Source of the DNA: Auxenochlorella pyrenoidosa
Taxonomy: Eukaryota; Chlorophyta; Trebouxiophyceae; Chlorellales; Chlorellaceae
Direction: 5' to 3'
Length of the DNA stretch: 43,618 bases
Assembly (NCBI GenBank): GCA_001430745.1
Contig: KQ481955.1
Coordinates: 9,078-52,695 of the forward strand
Shown here: positions 1 through 11,200 of the stretch, one piece after another
Numbering within the stretch: position 1 is the stretch's first letter
Layout of the letters: the number at the start of each line of letters is the position of its first letter
Position numbers and translations under genes: made by a program
Notes under the pieces: generated by a model
Told to the model about the DNA's origin: nothing
Databases searched by the model: none
Seen by the model: the letters and a program-made list of their open reading frames with translations, nothing else

Positions 1-1020
1 GGGCGCCGATGTGGACCGCACCACAGTCAGCCGCCGCACCACCGGTGCCAGCTTGCCGCGCGGGTCTGCTGGCGTGGCGTAGATGTCTGCAGACAGGGCC
101 TGCTGGTCGGGCACCAAGAGGTACTCCACCCCTGCTGGGACGGGGCAGCGGGCGCGGCAGCCAGTTGATGCGGCGCACGACGCGCTGGGCGCACCAGCGC
201 TGCAGCACCGCCAGGCATGCCGGCGACCGAGCACACGGGCAGGCGCTCTGGGCCGCCGCATAGCGCACGCGTTCTGCTGCTTATTGTGGCGGCTGACAGC
301 GGGCCGCCCCACCGTTCACTTGGCAGCGCCCCCGGAAGCCGTCCAGTGAGTCGTCCTCCACCTTCCACTCCACCTTGGCATCGGGCGGGAACTGCACGAT
401 GCGGCAGGAGGAGGGCAGCCAGCCAGGAGGGTCGGTGGGCAGCTGCAGCAGAGGCATGCTCGTCACAACGCTTGGGGATGTTGTGGCACACCAGCACTGG
501 CTCAAACGAGGCATGGCTGCCTGTCAGCTGCAGCTTTGCACGATCCAGGCTCAGCGGGAGCTCTGCAAGCTGCAGTGTGCTTCCAACTGCAGCATCGACA
601 GGTGTCACCACGCACCTCGAGAGGCAGCTGCAGCAGCCAGAGCTCCTGGTCGCTGCCGGGGCCTGCTGCCGACACATCCAGCCGTGGCTTGGAGAGGTCC
701 ACCTCGCGCATGGAAGAGTCTGGTACAAAGCTGCAATGACGAGCGCAGAAAGAGAGAGGTTCAGCCGTCGGGGGGGGCGGGTCGACTGGCAGGGAAGGGC
801 GGCTGGCGGCGGCGGCGGCGGCGGCGGCGGCTGGCTCTGTTCACATGCATGGCTTGCGCAGCCTAAGAAAAATGAAGCCCACCATCCAGAATACAAGCTG
901 AACGCAGCGTGCCATAGCAAGAGCACCGCAGGAGCACATGCGGGAGGCTGCCTACCCTTGCGGCTCTGCTGCAGGTGCGCCCATGGCTGCTGCAGCGCTC
1001 TTGCGTTCGGCCTTGCCCAT
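1..1020 (-). CDS. Unrecognised protein, 3' end beyond the window; weak resemblance to Pol I subunit RPA34
   Basis: I do not recognise this gene with confidence. My model has exons 1020-956, 730-616, 569-492, 442-313 and 131 to the left edge, all in phase. The start is the ATG at 1020 (MGKAERKSAAAAMG). The protein then reads SDQELWLLQLPLE, VQFPPDAKVEWKVEDDSLDG and VEYLLVPDQQALSADIYATP, ending at the edge with RRLTVVRSTSAP. The ELWLLQLP stretch followed by a later hydrophobic VEYLLVP strand is reminiscent of RPA34-type RNA polymerase I subunits, but that is only an impression. Introns 570-615 (46 bases) and 443-491 (49 bases) are unusually short for this window. The third exon could instead end at 498. 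Other proteins with small beta-barrel folds are possible. The coding call is moderately safe; the function is not. Confidence 0.5.
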
Positions 1021-1381
1021 CGACACCACTGCTGAACGAGAGCCAACTTGGGCAGAAAATGGATGTGAAGCAAGCGTGTGTTCTTCGTGCCTGGGCGCTG
1101 CGATCGTCGTGATACGTATCGCAGATGGCTTCGAGCAGCAAGGGGAGGCCTTCAGAGGGAGCCGAGGCACAGCAGCCGGAGCACAGCATGTCACTTTGTC
1201 TTCGACCTTCCAAGAGTCTTGTTCTCTACGCACCCACTAGCAGTAGATGTTGTGCTCAGGGCTGGCCAGGCTTTCCGTTCTCCAGGACAAGCCCGTCTTC
1301 GTGCGACTTCTTGTTGGGGCCACCAGCCTCCCTAGCCAGCCAAGCGAGTACTTGCGGCAAGAGGGGCCGGTGGCAGGGAAG
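1021..1381. other. Divergent intergenic region between genes 1 and 2
   Basis: This 361-base spacer separates the start codons of a minus-strand and a plus-strand gene, so it must hold both promoters and 5' leaders. I see no convincing TATA box, repeat or RNA gene in it. Confidence 0.5.
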
Positions 1382-3615
1382 ATGGCGGCCAGGCCCAGGC
1401 CAAAAGTTGTTGGCGCCGCGGCCAACGGCGCCGGCGGCACGGGTGCACGCCTCGCCGAGGAGCTTGTGGGAGAGGTGGAGGAGCATGTGGAAGGCCTGGA
1501 GAAGCGCACCGGGTGGGTTTGGTGGGGCCAGGGCCTCCGAGTAAGACGCCTCGCCGACCGCCCGACCAGTCCGAACCGCCGACTGGAGGATGACCTCACC
1601 CCCACCCGACCTGCGCGTATGTCGCCTCCTCCGTGGCACCCACATGCTGGCGACCCTCGCCGTGCTTGCTAGGCTGCTGGTCATGCGAGCATGGGATCAA
1701 TGCATACACACTCAACAGCCTGTGCGTCTGCTTCTCGCCCGGCCCCCCTGCCTTGCCCAGGTGGAGCAAGCAGGCTGAGGCGCACCTGGGCCCAGCCCCC
1801 GCAGGGGAGAAGGAGGGCGAGCAAGCGACGGTCTGGTACTTTGCATACGGTGAGCTGCGCGCCCAGCTGGCTGCGTGCACCCTCAATTTTTCAGCTCTCA
1901 TGTCCTCCTCCTCATGGCCGGCGCGCCAGCCTGCCTGCCACCTTTGCCTTCCTGCCGATTCCCCGAGCGAAGCCCAGCTTCCTGCAGCACCTCGCAGTAC
2001 CACCAACCCTGCGGCAACTGGCCCACAGCTCTGCCAACGCGCTTGATCTTGTCACCTCACAACGTTGCGCGCACTGATCCCTCGGTTCTGCAGGCAGCAA
2101 CATGAACAAAAAGGTGTTTTCCGGGCGCCGCATGATCAAGCCCGCCGCCAGCCTGCCTGCGGTGCTGCCCGGCTGGCAGCTGACCTTCAGCCAGCCGGGG
2201 CTGCCGTACGCGGAGCCAGGTTTTGCGGCGGTGGAGCGGCAGCCCGCAGTGGCGGCCGCGGGAGCAACCAACGGCGACGGCGGCAGCGGCGCCGCCCCGC
2301 CGCAGCAGGCCCAGCAGCAGCAGCAGCGGCGGCCCGATGTGCACGGCGTGCTGCACCGCATCACGCCCTCCCAGTGGGCGTATGTGCTGGAGACTGAGGG
2401 GGCCAGCAAGGAGGACAGCGATGACGGCGGGTACGCTGTGGTCACCACCACGGCAGTCACGTATGATGGGCAGGAGGTGCAGGGGGTGAAGACGCTCACG
2501 GTGCCGGCGCGCATCAAGGAGCGCCTGCAGGCAAGCTGGCGGGGGAGGGAGCGATCCCGGGGGCTATTGAGCCTGGTGGCTGCGCTGGGGGCCTGCCCGG
2601 GTGCTGCCCCCCTCCCTGTGCATGTGGAGCCGTTCTGTACACGCCAGCCTGGGCAGCCCCTGGGCAGCACGCTTGCGTGAGAGTGTGAACAAGGCGAGGT
2701 GCAGCCGCAACTGTTGCCTGGGCAGCTGCCCGCGCGTCTGTGGCATGTCCTGCGGCGCGTCCTGCGGCACCGTCACGCTGTGCGTCACACTGAGCGCCCA
2801 CCTCCCTGGCCATCGCCCGCAGGGCCAGGAGGCGCTGCCCTCGCTGCGCTACCTGACACTCATAAGGGATGGGGCTGCAGACTATGGGCTGGATCCGGCT
2901 TACCAGGCCTGGCTGGCAGGACTGCGGCACTACCAGGCCGAGAGCACGGGGCAGCAGGTGGGGAGGCGGGGCGTGCTGCCGCGCTCGCGCCGCCAGCAGG
3001 GAGTAGCCACGCAGGTGCGGGCCTGCTGTTGAGGGCCATTCTGGCAGTTGCTAGCAGCTGCGCCCGCGATGGCGCAGGCTGCCTGTCTCAGCTGTTGACC
3101 TCGCCAGCTCCCGGGTCTGCCCTCCCCCCCTTACGCAGGTGGGCGGCCTCCTGTTCAAGCTGATTGCCTTTGCGGCCATCTTCCCCGTGTGGGGCTCGGT
3201 CAGGCTGCTGCGCAAGGTGGGCGGCCCCCTCTGCCTGAAGCTTGACCGTGACAGCCTGCCGCAAGAGGAGTGCTTGCCAGGCTGCATCCTCCAAACGCGC
3301 CCTGCAAAAGAGTTCGAGACTGCTGCAGCGCGCTCCTCTTGAGGCCTCCTGGAAGGCACTTTCTTGCCTGCAGCTTACAAGGCTATGCTGCAAGGAGCCA
3401 ACAAGGCATCACGCCCCCTTGCCCCCTTGCCCCCTTGCCCTGTGCAGGTGACCGGCATGTCCGCAGCCTCCAGCGACACTGCCAGCCGCTTCCTGCGCAA
3501 CTACACCGCCCTGGCGTTTGCCAGCGTGCACAGCCTGCACGGCGTGCTGCGGCCGGTGCTGGGCTGCGGCATGTCTGGCGGCAAGGCGGTGGATGGGTCG
3601 GCAAGCCTGCAGTAG
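1382..3615 (+). CDS. Gamma-glutamylcyclotransferase-like (AIG2/GGCT fold) protein, 345 aa
   Basis: Six exons: 1382-1512, 1761-1849, 2094-2530, 2823-2957, 3139-3216, 3448-3615; the sum is exactly 346 codons. The family hallmark is rebuilt across intron 2: WYFAYG joins SNMNKKVFSGRR at residues 70-85. Next come GWQLTFSQPGLPYAEPGFAA, then VHGVLHRITPSQWAYVLETEG. Glu175 in ETEG matches the catalytic Glu of GGCT enzymes, which release 5-oxoproline from gamma-glutamyl amino acids. A Gly/Ala/Gln-rich insert (about residues 120-155) splits the fold. Exon 5 encodes a hydrophobic helix (VGGLLFKLIAFAAIFPVWG), a possible membrane anchor not usual in soluble GGCT. Intron 3 begins with GC (2531), not GT. The first ATG gives a coiled-looking N-terminus (LAEELVGEVEEHVEGLEK). 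The fold is confident; the substrate is not proven and could be another gamma-glutamyl amine. Confidence 0.88.
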
Positions 3616-3953
3616 CCAGGGTACACGGCTGCTTATGCGTAGGTGTCGGCACCCTGCACGGGGTCGGGCCGCGCGCAGTTCATCACATGCGACCATCTGC
3701 TCGAAAATTGCACACGTACTGCTGCGCATTGTATTTCATGGCTCTTCCCCGAATTCTTGATCATGTAAGCCTTTTGGAAGGTTGGCGGCAAGCCCAGCTG
3801 CTCATGGCATCGTGTGTTCGCTACGCCGCCGGCACCGCCAGCGTTCAGGTCGCTGCACTGTGTCGCCGCAAGCCCGGTCTGCCCCTTATCAGAAATTTGC
3901 TCCTTTATGCCACATCACTTATCAACCGATTTGACGACAGTCTGCCCGGCTTG
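3616..3953. other. Intergenic spacer between the GGCT-like and PDI-like genes
   Basis: This 338-base tandem spacer should hold the 3' UTR of the upstream gene and the promoter of the next. The only element I can point to is a TGTAA at 3764-3768. The second half is less GC-rich than the flanking exons. I see no RNA gene. Confidence 0.45.
3764..3768 (+). terminator. Possible green-algal polyadenylation signal (TGTAA)
   Basis: TGTAA lies about 150 bases past the TAG stop of the GGCT-like gene. In green algae UGUAA is the known 3'-end processing signal, so the spacing suits this gene. A five-base motif occurs by chance, and most other genes in the window lack one close to the stop. Confidence 0.35.
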
Positions 3954-5015
3954 ATGAGCAAACTTTCGTCGCTGCTTGCGCTGCTCGCTGCGGCAGCGTC
4001 GTTACATGCGTGCAGTAGCGCTCCGATCAGCGCTGATGGCAGGGGCCAGCGTTCAAAGGAGGCCTCAAACCCTGCAGCGGCGGGCAGCGGCGGCGCCAGC
4101 GCCGCCACAGCGGCTGCTGCATGGTTGCAGTTTGACCTCGGCCTTCTGACCACTTTATCAGACGAGAACTTCACAGATGCCCTGGAACACACCGAACACG
4201 CCCTGGTCATCTTTTTTGCTCCATACTCGGGTCACTGTAAGGTGCGTCTCCCTCCCCTCCCTGTGCCACCGAGCCTGCCGGCCGTGCCGCAGCTGTGCGC
4301 CCTGGCATGCATGCAAAGGCCTGACGAGCAATCTGCCCGAAGCTCGATGCAGAGGGCCCGTCATGCGCTCGCTGCGGCAGCGCCAGACATCAGGGAGCGT
4401 CACCCGGGCGTCCTGCTGGCGCAGGTGCGACACTTTTCAAGCCGCACTCAGGCATGCGCTGGGCCTGCTCTTGCTGCAGAGCTTTAAAACTGCGGGTGCT
4501 GGCGCTTGTCTTCATGCAGGCGCTGAATGGTGTTGTCGGATCCTCCCTCCCCCTGCCCGCACCCTGCGAAGTTTGATGCCTGGGGCCCCGGACAGGACCA
4601 CAACACCACGTTTGGCCGGCGCTACGCCCCGCGCGGCTACCCCATGGTCTGCTATTTTGTCAATGCCACGCTGGCGGACAACAGAACCTTCAGCCGTACG
4701 AGGTGCGGCCGGCTGACGGTGTGTGTGACCTGCTGCCTGCCGAGGCGGCTGGCAGGCATGAAGGGCACCTGCGTGCGGTTGGGGATGCCTCGGGAAGCGC
4801 GTGCAGCGCTGCACGCGCTGGCGCTGTACGTCGGCCAGTGCGCCACGCGTGGCACGCTTCCATGGTGCAGGGAGGGCTTCTTTTCTTTTGTCGATGAACA
4901 CCTGAAGCCGGCCTCCGAGCCGGATGAGCGTGCATCGGATGCAGCACCGGATCAAGCTGCCAGCGGTGGCCACAGTGGCGCCTCTGTTTCGCCAGAGGAG
5001 CGCCAGGAGCTGTGA
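3954..5015 (+). CDS. PDI-like thioredoxin-fold protein with SGHC motif and RQEL C-terminus, 211 aa
   Basis: Four exons: 3954-4241, 4353-4424, 4572-4702, 4871-5015; they sum to 212 codons. The start gives a signal peptide (MSKLSSLLALLAAAASLHAC), then an Ala/Gly/Ser-rich linker and one thioredoxin domain: LSDENFTDALEHTEHALVIF, FAPYSGHCK at 88-96, HPGVLLAQFDA, RRYAPRGYPMVCYF (with the cis-Pro) and EGFFSFVDEHLKP. These match the order in PDI a-domains (APWCGHCK, VDAT, GVRGYPTLKFF, Y-G-R-F-FV). The first active-site Cys is Ser92, so only Cys95 remains and dithiol oxidase activity is unlikely. The protein ends in RQEL, similar to KDEL-type ER retrieval signals. Likely role: ER lumen chaperone or mixed-disulfide partner (inference). 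The exon 3 acceptor is GAAG rather than TGCAG and is the least certain junction, although it restores the FDA motif and the frame. Confidence 0.82.
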
Positions 5016-5351
5016 AACCGCCTGAACAGAGCACGAATTCCAAAACGCATGCCGACTTTGCATTCGTGTGTGAGTTGTGCCATGCACAGCCATCGGAGGG
5101 CAGCAGGAGGGCATCATGGTGCTGGAGGGCGGCAGTGCGCCCGGTAGCCTTCAGCACGGCGCGCCTCAAAGGCCCTCTGCTGCACTTCGCCTTCCTCACT
5201 TACGCGAACCCCACATTGAGTCCCACTTGTCCTGGGCCTTTAAGAGCTCTCTGCGCGCTATAACCGTCCTGGGAATTCCAGCGCGCCATCCACTCGTCAG
5301 CGGACTCTTCATTAGCTCGAGTATTTTCGTAACCTTCGCTTCTTTAGGAAG
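5016..5351. other. Intergenic spacer between the PDI-like and rhomboid genes
   Basis: This 336-base tandem spacer holds the upstream 3' UTR and the rhomboid promoter. A CTATAA at about 5257-5262 lies 90 bases before the rhomboid ATG and could be a TATA-like element, but a hexamer alone is weak. No gene or repeat seen. Confidence 0.4.
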
Positions 5352-7916
5352 ATGGACGCCGTTGTGCCGGCGGGCGCGCTGGCCGGCTCGCAGGCGCGGG
5401 AGCTTGCGCCTCCCTCCGCCTCGTTCAGCATACCCGCCGTCAAAGTGGCTTCAAGGAGGCCAACAATCGATCTGCAAGCGTGGACGGCGCTTCCGGGCAG
5501 CCCCAGCGCCGTCGGCGGCGCTGGCGCCGGCGCCTACAGCACGCCCGCCAGCAGCGCCACCAGCGAGGCGCAAGAGCCGCAGGCGCCTGCGCAGCCAGTC
5601 TGGGCACGCGCCTGGCGCCGGTAAGCGACCAAAGTGTTCCATACCAAGCAGGAGTCTGCGTTTTATGTGCGCTCCGTAACCTGACGCTCCTGTTGACATC
5701 ATCTGCTGTTGCAGGCTGGCCGGTGCAGCAGGTGCTGTTGCAGCAGCGGCAGTGCGGACTGTGCCGCCTTCTGCCGCAGCCCGCAGCCCCTCCATGCTGG
5801 GTCCCCGTAGCCAAAGCATGGAGGTGCTGGCGCTGGGCCGGGAGGTGTCAGCACCCTACTTGCCCAGCAAGCGGCAGGGCTCGCTGCTCTTGCGGCTCGC
5901 GGGCGGCGACGCCGCGGCGGCTGATGCGCCGACGGGGCGGCAGCTGGCGGTGCTGCGCTGGCGGCGCGCTGCGCGTGCTGTGATTGATGCACGCCAGGCA
6001 CTGCGCTGCCTGGACCTGCTGTCCGACAGGCTGGCGCCCCCTGAGGACCGCCTGCATGCAGTCTTCTCTCTGGGCATGCTGCTCAAGAGCTATGGGCAGC
6101 AGCAGCAGCAGGACCGGCTGGCCTGGGCGCTGCTGGCGCAGCGGCGGGCGGGGCGGCTGCGATGCGTGGACCACATCGTGAATGAGCTCTACATGACGGG
6201 TGCGGGCCCTGGGGAGTGCGCTGTGCAGCGAGACTGTGCACACGTCTGCATGTTGCGAGCACGAAGCGCGTCGCCCACCACTTCCAGGCATGCTAGAGCT
6301 GGCCAAGGCCCTGCAGCAAATGCGCGCGCCGCCTCTGCTTCTGAATGCGTATGTCCTGGCATTGCGTTCCCAGCAGGAGAGCGCATCTTCACCTTCTTCA
6401 CGCCGCCGCCCATGGGCCAGCACTTCCCCTATGCCACCCTCACGCTGCTGTTTGTTCTCATCCTGCTCTACTTCTTCATGGCCGGGCAGGTGGGGCGGCA
6501 GCAGCCGCATTGCAAAACTCCTCTGCATTGCAGACGCGTGGAATCATGCCGCGCCATGTGCCAGTACTGCTGCGCTGCCGCCATCAGCGCGAGCATGCAC
6601 AGTGTCTCCTGCTCTGCCTGCCATGCAGTACGGGCTGTACCAGGCACTGGTGGCCCCCTCCACCTCGTCCTGCCTGGCGGCCCTGCGGCACAACGGCACC
6701 TCCACTGTGTGGGGCCCCGCCGGCATGGTGCGCTGGATCGCGCCGCGCCAGCAGCAGTGGTGCTACGCAGGCGGCGCTGGCAAGTTTGACGCCGCCTTCC
6801 TCATAGACTGGGGCGCGCGGTACGCACCGCGCATGCGCACCAGGTGTGGCAGCGCTGCCTGGGCGTGGGCAGGGACCCGTGGGGGGGGGGGGGGGGGGGG
6901 GGGGGCTGTGCGCCTGCCCCTGGCAAGCTTTGTTCTGCGAGCAGAGGTGGCGCGATGAGGGGCTGAGGACGGCCCTAGGGTCTGGATGTGCCACCTGGCG
7001 CTGCCTGAAGTGCAACCTCACAGGCCCGTCACGTGCTTGCGGTCCATCTGCCCGCATTCCTCACTCCTTCGACTGCCTCTGCTTGCCTGCAGCCCCCAGC
7101 GGTGGGTCACCTCCACGCTGCTGCACCAGAGCTTCTCGCACCTGGCCTCCAACTGCGCAATGCTGGGCGGCTTTGGCTGGCAGGTGCGGCAGGGCTGTCC
7201 TGTTTCTTCGGTGCCTCTGCGCCTTTCCAGAGGGCACCGTCAGCCAGCACTTGGGGAAACAGCATGCAGGGTGCATGCGCTCAGTGTATGTGGCTGACCT
7301 GTCGGCTTGCCGGCTGCAGGTAGAAGCCAAGCATGGCACCTGGCGCATGGTGCTCATCTACCTGCTGGCAGGGCTGGGTGGCAACCTGCTCAGGTGCGGG
7401 GCTTCTGGCTGCGCTCTGAACACGCGTGCCTGGGGCCAGCTGTGTACGGCGATGCGCTGGCGTTACCACCGCACTTGCAGCATTCGTGCAGATGCACATG
7501 CCTGCTCGCTGACAGCTCGTGCCCAGCCGCCTGCCTGCAGCGCCGTGACCGAGGCGCCCTGCGTGGCGGTGGTGGGCGCCAGCGGCGTCGTGTTTGGCGC
7601 GGCGGCGGCCAGCGTGGCCGACATGCTGCAGAACTTCCAGACGCTGGGCCGCCCGCTGCTGCGCACCGCCGTGCTGCTCGCCTTCCTCATCTTCTTCTCA
7701 GTCACCGTGGGCACCACCCCCACGGGGACCAGCCACATGAGCCACGTGGGGGGGTTCCTGGGGGGCCTGGCGGGCGCGCTGTGTCTGCTGCGCACGCCGC
7801 ACCGCGGCCGCGCCGAGCTGGCGCGGTCAGCGCTGGGCCTGGCGGGCGGCGCCGCCATGTTTGCCGCGCTGCCCTGCATCTTCTACCTGCGGCAGCTGCC
7901 CAATGTTTCCTGTTGA
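5352..7916 (+). CDS. Rhomboid intramembrane serine protease, 540 aa
   Basis: Seven exons: 5352-5620, 5715-6199, 6377-6489, 6629-6843, 7093-7183, 7320-7393, 7541-7916; the sum is 541 codons with all phases matching. Rhomboids cut transmembrane substrates inside the membrane with a Ser-His dyad. Here Ser430 lies in VVGASGVVFG and His484 in SHVGGFLGG, both in place, so the enzyme should be active. The family's HxxxxHxxxN motif is at exon 5 (HQSFSHLASN). Membrane segments: YATLTLLFVLILLYFFMAG (about 270-288), then the exon 5, exon 6 (MVLIYLLAGLGGNLL) and exon 7 helices, including TAVLLAFLIFFSVTVG. About 265 residues before the first helix are Ala/Pro/Ser-rich and hydrophilic, with no rhomboid similarity that I recognise. 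That tail may be cytosolic or regulatory. The organelle is undecided; there is no clear transit peptide. Confidence 0.93.
6881..6905 (+). repeat. Poly-G tract (25 G) in rhomboid intron 4
   Basis: An unbroken run of 25 guanines lies 37 bases after the donor of intron 4 (6844-7092). It can form a G-quadruplex in the pre-mRNA, and its length is also prone to sequencing error. It does not touch coding sequence. Confidence 0.9.
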
Positions 7917-8239
7917 GTGTGATTGCCCTGGTTGCACGCGATACACACAGTGTATGTGTCCCAACTGTCCCAAAAAGAAACCAGGTTTCCTGCAGCGATG
8001 TTCAGGCAGCTGGTGAGTGGGTTGCACAAGCGGCGCCCAGGTGGCGGCGGCACTTGGCGATCAGCATTGGGAGAGTTTCGGGCTGCTCGATCATAGGTTT
8101 GCGTTCCATTCTTAGGTACTGGCAAGCTGTCACGCCCACAGACGCTCTTGATCCCTGCGCTACTCTGCTCCCCGCGCGGCTCGCTCATTCAGGCGACCAA
8201 AGGTGATCTCGATCGTCTTGGATGTGCTAGCGGGTGCTG
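7917..8239. other. Intergenic spacer between the rhomboid and M48 peptidase genes
   Basis: This 323-base tandem spacer must hold the rhomboid 3' UTR and the next gene's promoter. I see no TGTAA, clear promoter element, repeat or RNA gene. Confidence 0.4.
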
Positions 8240-11200
8240 ATGCATGCCACCGAAGTGCAGATGATGTTCATGTTGATGAGCAGCGCTGACGGTGGCAGGC
8301 GGGCGGCGGGTCTCGCCCAGGCACCGGCGCTGCCGGGCTCTGCCAGGCCGACGCGCACGGTGCTGACACCCTTGGCGCCACGCTGCTCACGCCATACCTT
8401 GCACAGGCCAACAGCCAGCATGGTCGCGCCAGAACAGCGGCGGGCCATGCTGTCGCAGCTGGCGCAGGGCTGGCAGGATGTTGGCCGCCCCGCGGTCAAC
8501 CTTGCCGCCAAGACCTTTTTTGCTGCCCGCCTGGACCTGGCGCTAGCGGTGGGGCTGAGCTCCGTGGCGCCCGGCGGGCTGGGACTGGCACTGAGCAGGG
8601 GCCTCCGGCTGCTGGCGGCGGCCCGGGTGGCGCGCAGCCACGAGGCAGCACGCAGAGCGGCGGCAGAGGAGGGGGAGGAGGAGGATGAAGGCGAGGCAGT
8701 GGCAGGCGGAAGCAGCCCGGGCAGCAGCACCAGCGGCGGAGAGGCCTACCTGGCTGCCAGCAGGGGCCGTCAGCAGGGAGGTGCAGCGGTGTCAGCGGCA
8801 CCAGGCGCAGCCACAGGCACCCCGCGGGCTGCCCCTCGCCGCAAGCGCCAGCTAGGGCCCCTCCCCAGAGGCCTGGGCACCGCCCCGCCGCTGCCCCTGC
8901 CCCCCCTGCCGCCGGGGGCCCTGGCAGACTGCTCTGTCCAGCCCATCGGGCTGCCCATGATGCTGGTGGGGCAGAGCGCAGCACGGGCGCCGCTGTATGC
9001 CTCGCGCGGCGCCAACAGGCTCGTCCGCGGCCTGCTGGGCCTGGCTGCCTCCTTCCTGCTCACAAGGTGGGGCCGGCTGGGGGCTGGCTGCACGGCTGCT
9101 GCACCTGCCTTGGCCTGTGCACCCGCCTTAGCCTGTGCACCTGCCTTGGCCAATGCATGGGAGCCAGCCAGCCCCGTCTGCCCCATCGGCGCTGGCTGCA
9201 GCATGCCCGCAGCTCCCTGCGTGCCGCCGCGCTTGGCCCTGTCGCCTCGCAAGCTTGTCCGGGGCGCAGCTGAGCGTGCAGGGCCCCGTATGCGGCTCTA
9301 GCCGGCAGCGCTGCACACCACACAATGCGAGCCCGGGTGGTGTCCCGCCTTGCAGGGCGGTGCGCACGCCCTTCACCGGCCGCCTGGCCCGCCTGCCCCC
9401 CCGCTTCGTCGAGGCGATCTTCCACTCTGTCGTGGGCCCGGCAGCGGCCATGAGTTACCTGAGCACCAGCGCGGCGGGGCAGTCGGCCGGCAGGGCGGAC
9501 GCCGCGCTCTGCAAGCGTGCCACCCCGCAGCTGCAGCAGCTGTACACGCAGCTGCGGGGGGCGGGGCAGGTGGAGGCGGCGCGCGGCGGAAGGCCGGTCG
9601 TCTTTGCGGGGGCAGAGGCCACAGGTGGGCGCGAAAGCCCAGCAGTCTGTGCGGTGTGGCTGGCTGTACAGGCGGGCACGCCCTAGCATGCCTGTCTGCC
9701 CTGGCAGCATGCCAGCTCAGGCCCTGCCCGTGCGCACGATGGTCACCCGACACCAACCAGTTCCGCGGCTGAGCGGTGACATGGCGCCGATGCAGCGCCC
9801 AGCGGTGCCCTGCCTTTCGTGCAGCCGAGGCCGTTCCCCGCTCCGACATCAATGCGGTCTGCCTCCCAGGCGGCATCGTGTTTGTGCACAGGTGGGCTAG
9901 GTCAAATCGCCCACTGGGCCGCAGCGCCAGAAGACAGTTTGGAATCATCTGCGTGCTTGCGTGCTGCCTGCGCCCCCGCTGTGCTGAGCGGCAGGTGTAG
10001 GACTGCCGCCTTGGCTGTATGTCGGCAGGCTTGTGCAGAGCTGCTGCCCGAGCAGATTGGTTGCAGCCTGCGTGTACCCCCTCCCCCCGCCACCCCCTGT
10101 CGCCACACGCAGCGGCCTGCTCAAGGCGGTGGACGGTCGCAAAGACAGCCTGTCGTTTGTGCTGGGGCATGAGGTCGGCCACGCGGTCGGCAGGCACAGG
10201 TGGGCGCCTCCTGTCTTGCTTGTGCGCCCAGCGCGGTCGCCTTGGTGCGTGGCTTCCAATGGCTTCAAATGCTCGCATGGTGTGTGCAGCATCTTCATCG
10301 ATGTCGCTTCGACCTAGGTGTGCGCCGTTGTGCGCCCACGCCCGCCCTCCCTGGTTGCAGCCAGCGGCGGTCCCCACCGCGGACCACTTTGCACGCTGCC
10401 CTTGCCCCCCACCCCATGCCCTCCTGTGTGCAGCCTGGAGAAGGCCACCAGCATGTACACCTCTCTCTTTGCTGTGGACGTGGCGGTGGGCCTGGCGGAA
10501 CGCCTGCTCAAGGTCAGGGAGTCGTGGGCGCTCCTGCCGGCGCTACAATTTTGGTCCCCTGCGCCCCTAAACCCCACCCCGGCCTTGCCCACGCCTGCGG
10601 GCACAGCGTCGCAATGGGCGGCATGCTGCACCCCTGCATGCACCAGCAAGGAGCCAAGACCAGCGGCCAGGGCGAGGACCGCCACCGCTGCTGCCCGCAC
10701 CGTTGCCCATGTCTTGCAGAGCCTGGCATCGGGGCCAGAGGGGGAGGAGTGGGTGGCTGCCCGCCTCAGGTCACTGGACGGCCTGCTGCAGAGCGGCCTC
10801 TACCTGCTGCAGGCAAGGCAAGGGGAAGGTAGCAGCGGAAAATTATGCCGGACTGTTGTGAACTAGTGACCTGGAGCAGTTGCTTGGCCGCGGGGTGCCC
10901 CTCATATGGGAGGTGTGCTCCTCTGCGCTTGCAAAGTCACCGGGGCACCCCTGCACCTTGCCACCCCAGTCAGATTACTCGTCTGCTGCCTGCTTGCACC
11001 CCACTGCGCGCCGCTGCGAATGCCACGTCAGGATGGTTGTGAGGGAGCAGTCCCCGGGGGTTGCCTGCAAATTCGCTCCCCCTGTCTCCGCCCACCCGTG
11101 TGCAGCTGCGCCAGTCTCGACAGCACGAATACGAGGCAGACCAGCTGGCGCTTGCCCTGGGCGCAGGAGCAGGCATGGACAGGTCAGCAGTCGGGGCAGA

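Noticed and set aside
443..469. 27-base intron in the left-edge gene
   Set aside because: Too short to splice; using an earlier donor at 491 or 497 gives 49-55 bases and keeps phase.
1912..2670. 252-residue open frame on the minus strand
   Set aside because: Antisense to exon 3 of the cyclotransferase gene; high GC keeps all frames open, and the plus frame has the family motifs.
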